Source of the DNA: Acidobacteriota bacterium
GTDB lineage: Bacteria > Acidobacteriota > Polarisedimenticolia > Gp22-AA2
Direction: 5' to 3'
Length of the DNA stretch: 5,278 bases
Assembly (NCBI GenBank): GCA_016202915.1
Contig: JACQNT010000058.1
Span: 1-5,278 of the forward strand
Below, one piece after another: positions 4,431 to 5,278 of this stretch. Both the position numbers and the translations under genes were made by a program. The notes below the pieces were generated by a model. The model ran no database searches. It was not told the origin of the DNA and was given only the letters and a program-made list of their open reading frames with translations. The number at the start of each line of letters is the position of its first letter. Position 1 is the stretch's first letter.

Positions 4431-5278
4431 ATGATCCGTCTCCAAGGAGTGACGCGGAACTACGGCGTCCACGAGGTCCTGAAAGGAGTGGACTGGGCGA
4501 TCCCGCCCCGGTCGCGCGTCGGGCTCGTGGGGCCGAACGGCTCGGGGAAGACCACCCTCCTGCGACTCATCGCGGGGCTGGAGGATCCCGACCGCGGGTC
4601 GATCGACATCCTGCGCGGGACCTCCCTCGGCTACCTGCCGCAGGAGGGGGCGCGGCTGCCGGAGGGGACGCTCCTCGAGGCCCTCCTGCAGCCGTTCTCC
4701 GAGGTGGCGGCGATGGAGGTGGAGCTGGACCGGCTGCACCACGAGATGGCCACGGCCACGGGCGAGAGGCTGGAGAGCCTGACCCGGCGCGCCGGGGACC
4801 TCCAGCACCGCTACGAGGCGGCCGGCGGATTCGATCTGGAGGCCCGCGCCAAGGCGATCCTGGGCGGTCTGGGGTTCGCGCCGGACGATCACGCCCGACC
4901 TCTGCGGGAGTTCTCGGGCGGCTACCGGATGCGGGCGGCGCTGGGGGCGCTTCTCCTGCGGCGCCCGGACTACCTGCTGCTGGACGAGCCGACCAACCAC
5001 CTCGACCTGGAGGCGGTCGCCTGGCTGGAGGACTTCCTGGCCGACGTCCCCTCCGCCCTGATCATCGTGTCGCACGACCGGACCTTCCTGAACCGCCTGG
5101 TCTCCTCCGTCGCCGAGATCGAGCAGGGCCGCGTCCGGACCTGGGCCGGCAACTACGACCGCTACCGCTCCGAGAAAGAGGCGACGCGCGCGCGGGCGCT
5201 CAAGAAGGCGGCCTCCGAGGCGCACCGCGTGGCGGAGGTCGAGCGCTTTATCGAGCGCTTCCGGTACAAGGCCACCAA
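4431..5278 (+). CDS. ABC-F family ATPase (Uup/EttA-like), N-terminal part; runs off the window
   Basis: The first 282 codons of an ABC-F protein remain open at the right edge. ABC-F proteins have two ABC ATPase domains and no membrane domain; they act on the ribosome as translation factors or, in some branches, as antibiotic-resistance factors. The first ATPase domain is complete: Walker A GPNGSGKT (34-41), Q-loop Gln71 in YLPQE, signature FSGGY (161-165), Walker B YLLLDEP (181-187) followed by TNHLDL (188-193), and switch His215 in VSHDR. Residues of about 90-135 are the charged helical arm region. From residue 240 (GNYDRY) the charged linker that contacts P-site tRNA begins, ending here in FIERFRYKATK; the second ATPase domain lies outside. 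The signature has Phe and Tyr at the ends instead of Leu and Gln, common enough in ABC-F first domains. The ATG at 4431 is the earliest possible start, given the in-frame TAG at 4419. The subfamily cannot be assigned from this half. Confidence 0.93.
   Translation, partial: MIRLQGVTRNYGVHEVLKGVDWAIPPRSRVGLVGPNGSGKTTLLRLIAGLEDPDRGSIDILRGTSLGYLPQEGARLPEGTLLEALLQPFSEVAAMEVELDRLHHEMATATGERLESLTRRAGDLQHRYEAAGGFDLEARAKAILGGLGFAPDDHARPLREFSGGYRMRAALGALLLRRPDYLLLDEPTNHLDLEAVAWLEDFLADVPSALIIVSHDRTFLNRLVSSVAEIEQGRVRTWAGNYDRYRSEKEATRARALKKAASEAHRVAEVERFIERFRYKAT

Noticed and set aside
4353..5225. Minus-strand open frame of 290 codons opposite the ABC-F gene
   Set aside because: It is antisense to a clear ABC-F reading frame with Walker A, signature and Walker B motifs, and its composition is typical of a high-GC shadow.
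4431..5278. ABC-F protein as the ATPase of an importer for the pathway substrate
   Set aside because: The tandem-domain layout with a charged linker and the TNHLDL after Walker B mark it as ABC-F, which has no membrane partner; no permease gene is visible.

Overview
The window is a GC-rich bacterial segment with five protein genes and almost no non-coding space. Four genes lie on the minus strand and one on the plus strand, and two genes run off the window edges. The mix suggests a GC-rich soil or sediment lineage: a secreted PKD-domain protein of a type I associate with Acidobacteriota and related candidate phyla, a kynurenine-type catabolic cassette, and start codons that appear leaderless. 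This placement is a low-confidence inference, because there is no rRNA or phylogenetic marker here.

Layout from left to right. (1) 1-1469, minus: the N-terminal 489 residues of a secreted protein with a signal peptide, a peptidase-like domain whose HExxH motif reads QEAMH, a PKD domain, and the start of another extracellular domain. (2) 1470-1542: a short gap with a good sigma70-like promoter for gene 1 and a 15-nt tandem repeat. (3) 1543-2028, minus: a RidA-family protein that looks like 2-aminomuconate deaminase. (4) 2036-3508, minus: an aldehyde dehydrogenase closely resembling ALDH8A1 / 2-aminomuconic semialdehyde dehydrogenase. (5) 3522-4322, minus: an SDR-fold protein whose catalytic Tyr and Lys are replaced by Ser and Arg. 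(6) 4323-4430: a divergent promoter region with striking mirror symmetry. (7) 4431 to the window end, plus: the first 282 codons of an ABC-F ATPase.

The three middle genes are read in the order SDR, aldehyde dehydrogenase, RidA. The gaps between them are 13 and 7 nt, so they almost certainly form one operon. The expected chemistry is 2-aminomuconic 6-semialdehyde to 2-aminomuconate (dehydrogenase), then to 4-oxalocrotonate plus ammonia (RidA-type deaminase). This is the lower branch of the kynurenine / 3-hydroxyanthranilate (or 2-aminophenol) route. The enzymes that make the semialdehyde and those that consume 4-oxalocrotonate are not in the window. The SDR has no assigned step.

The points most worth a second look are: the SDR without its usual catalytic residues at the head of a catabolic operon; the exactly mirror-symmetric divergent promoters sharing a TAGACT -10 box; two genes whose promoters leave essentially no 5' leader; and the Gln in place of the first zinc-binding His in the secreted protein. 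I found no tRNA, rRNA, CRISPR array, insertion sequence or integron.
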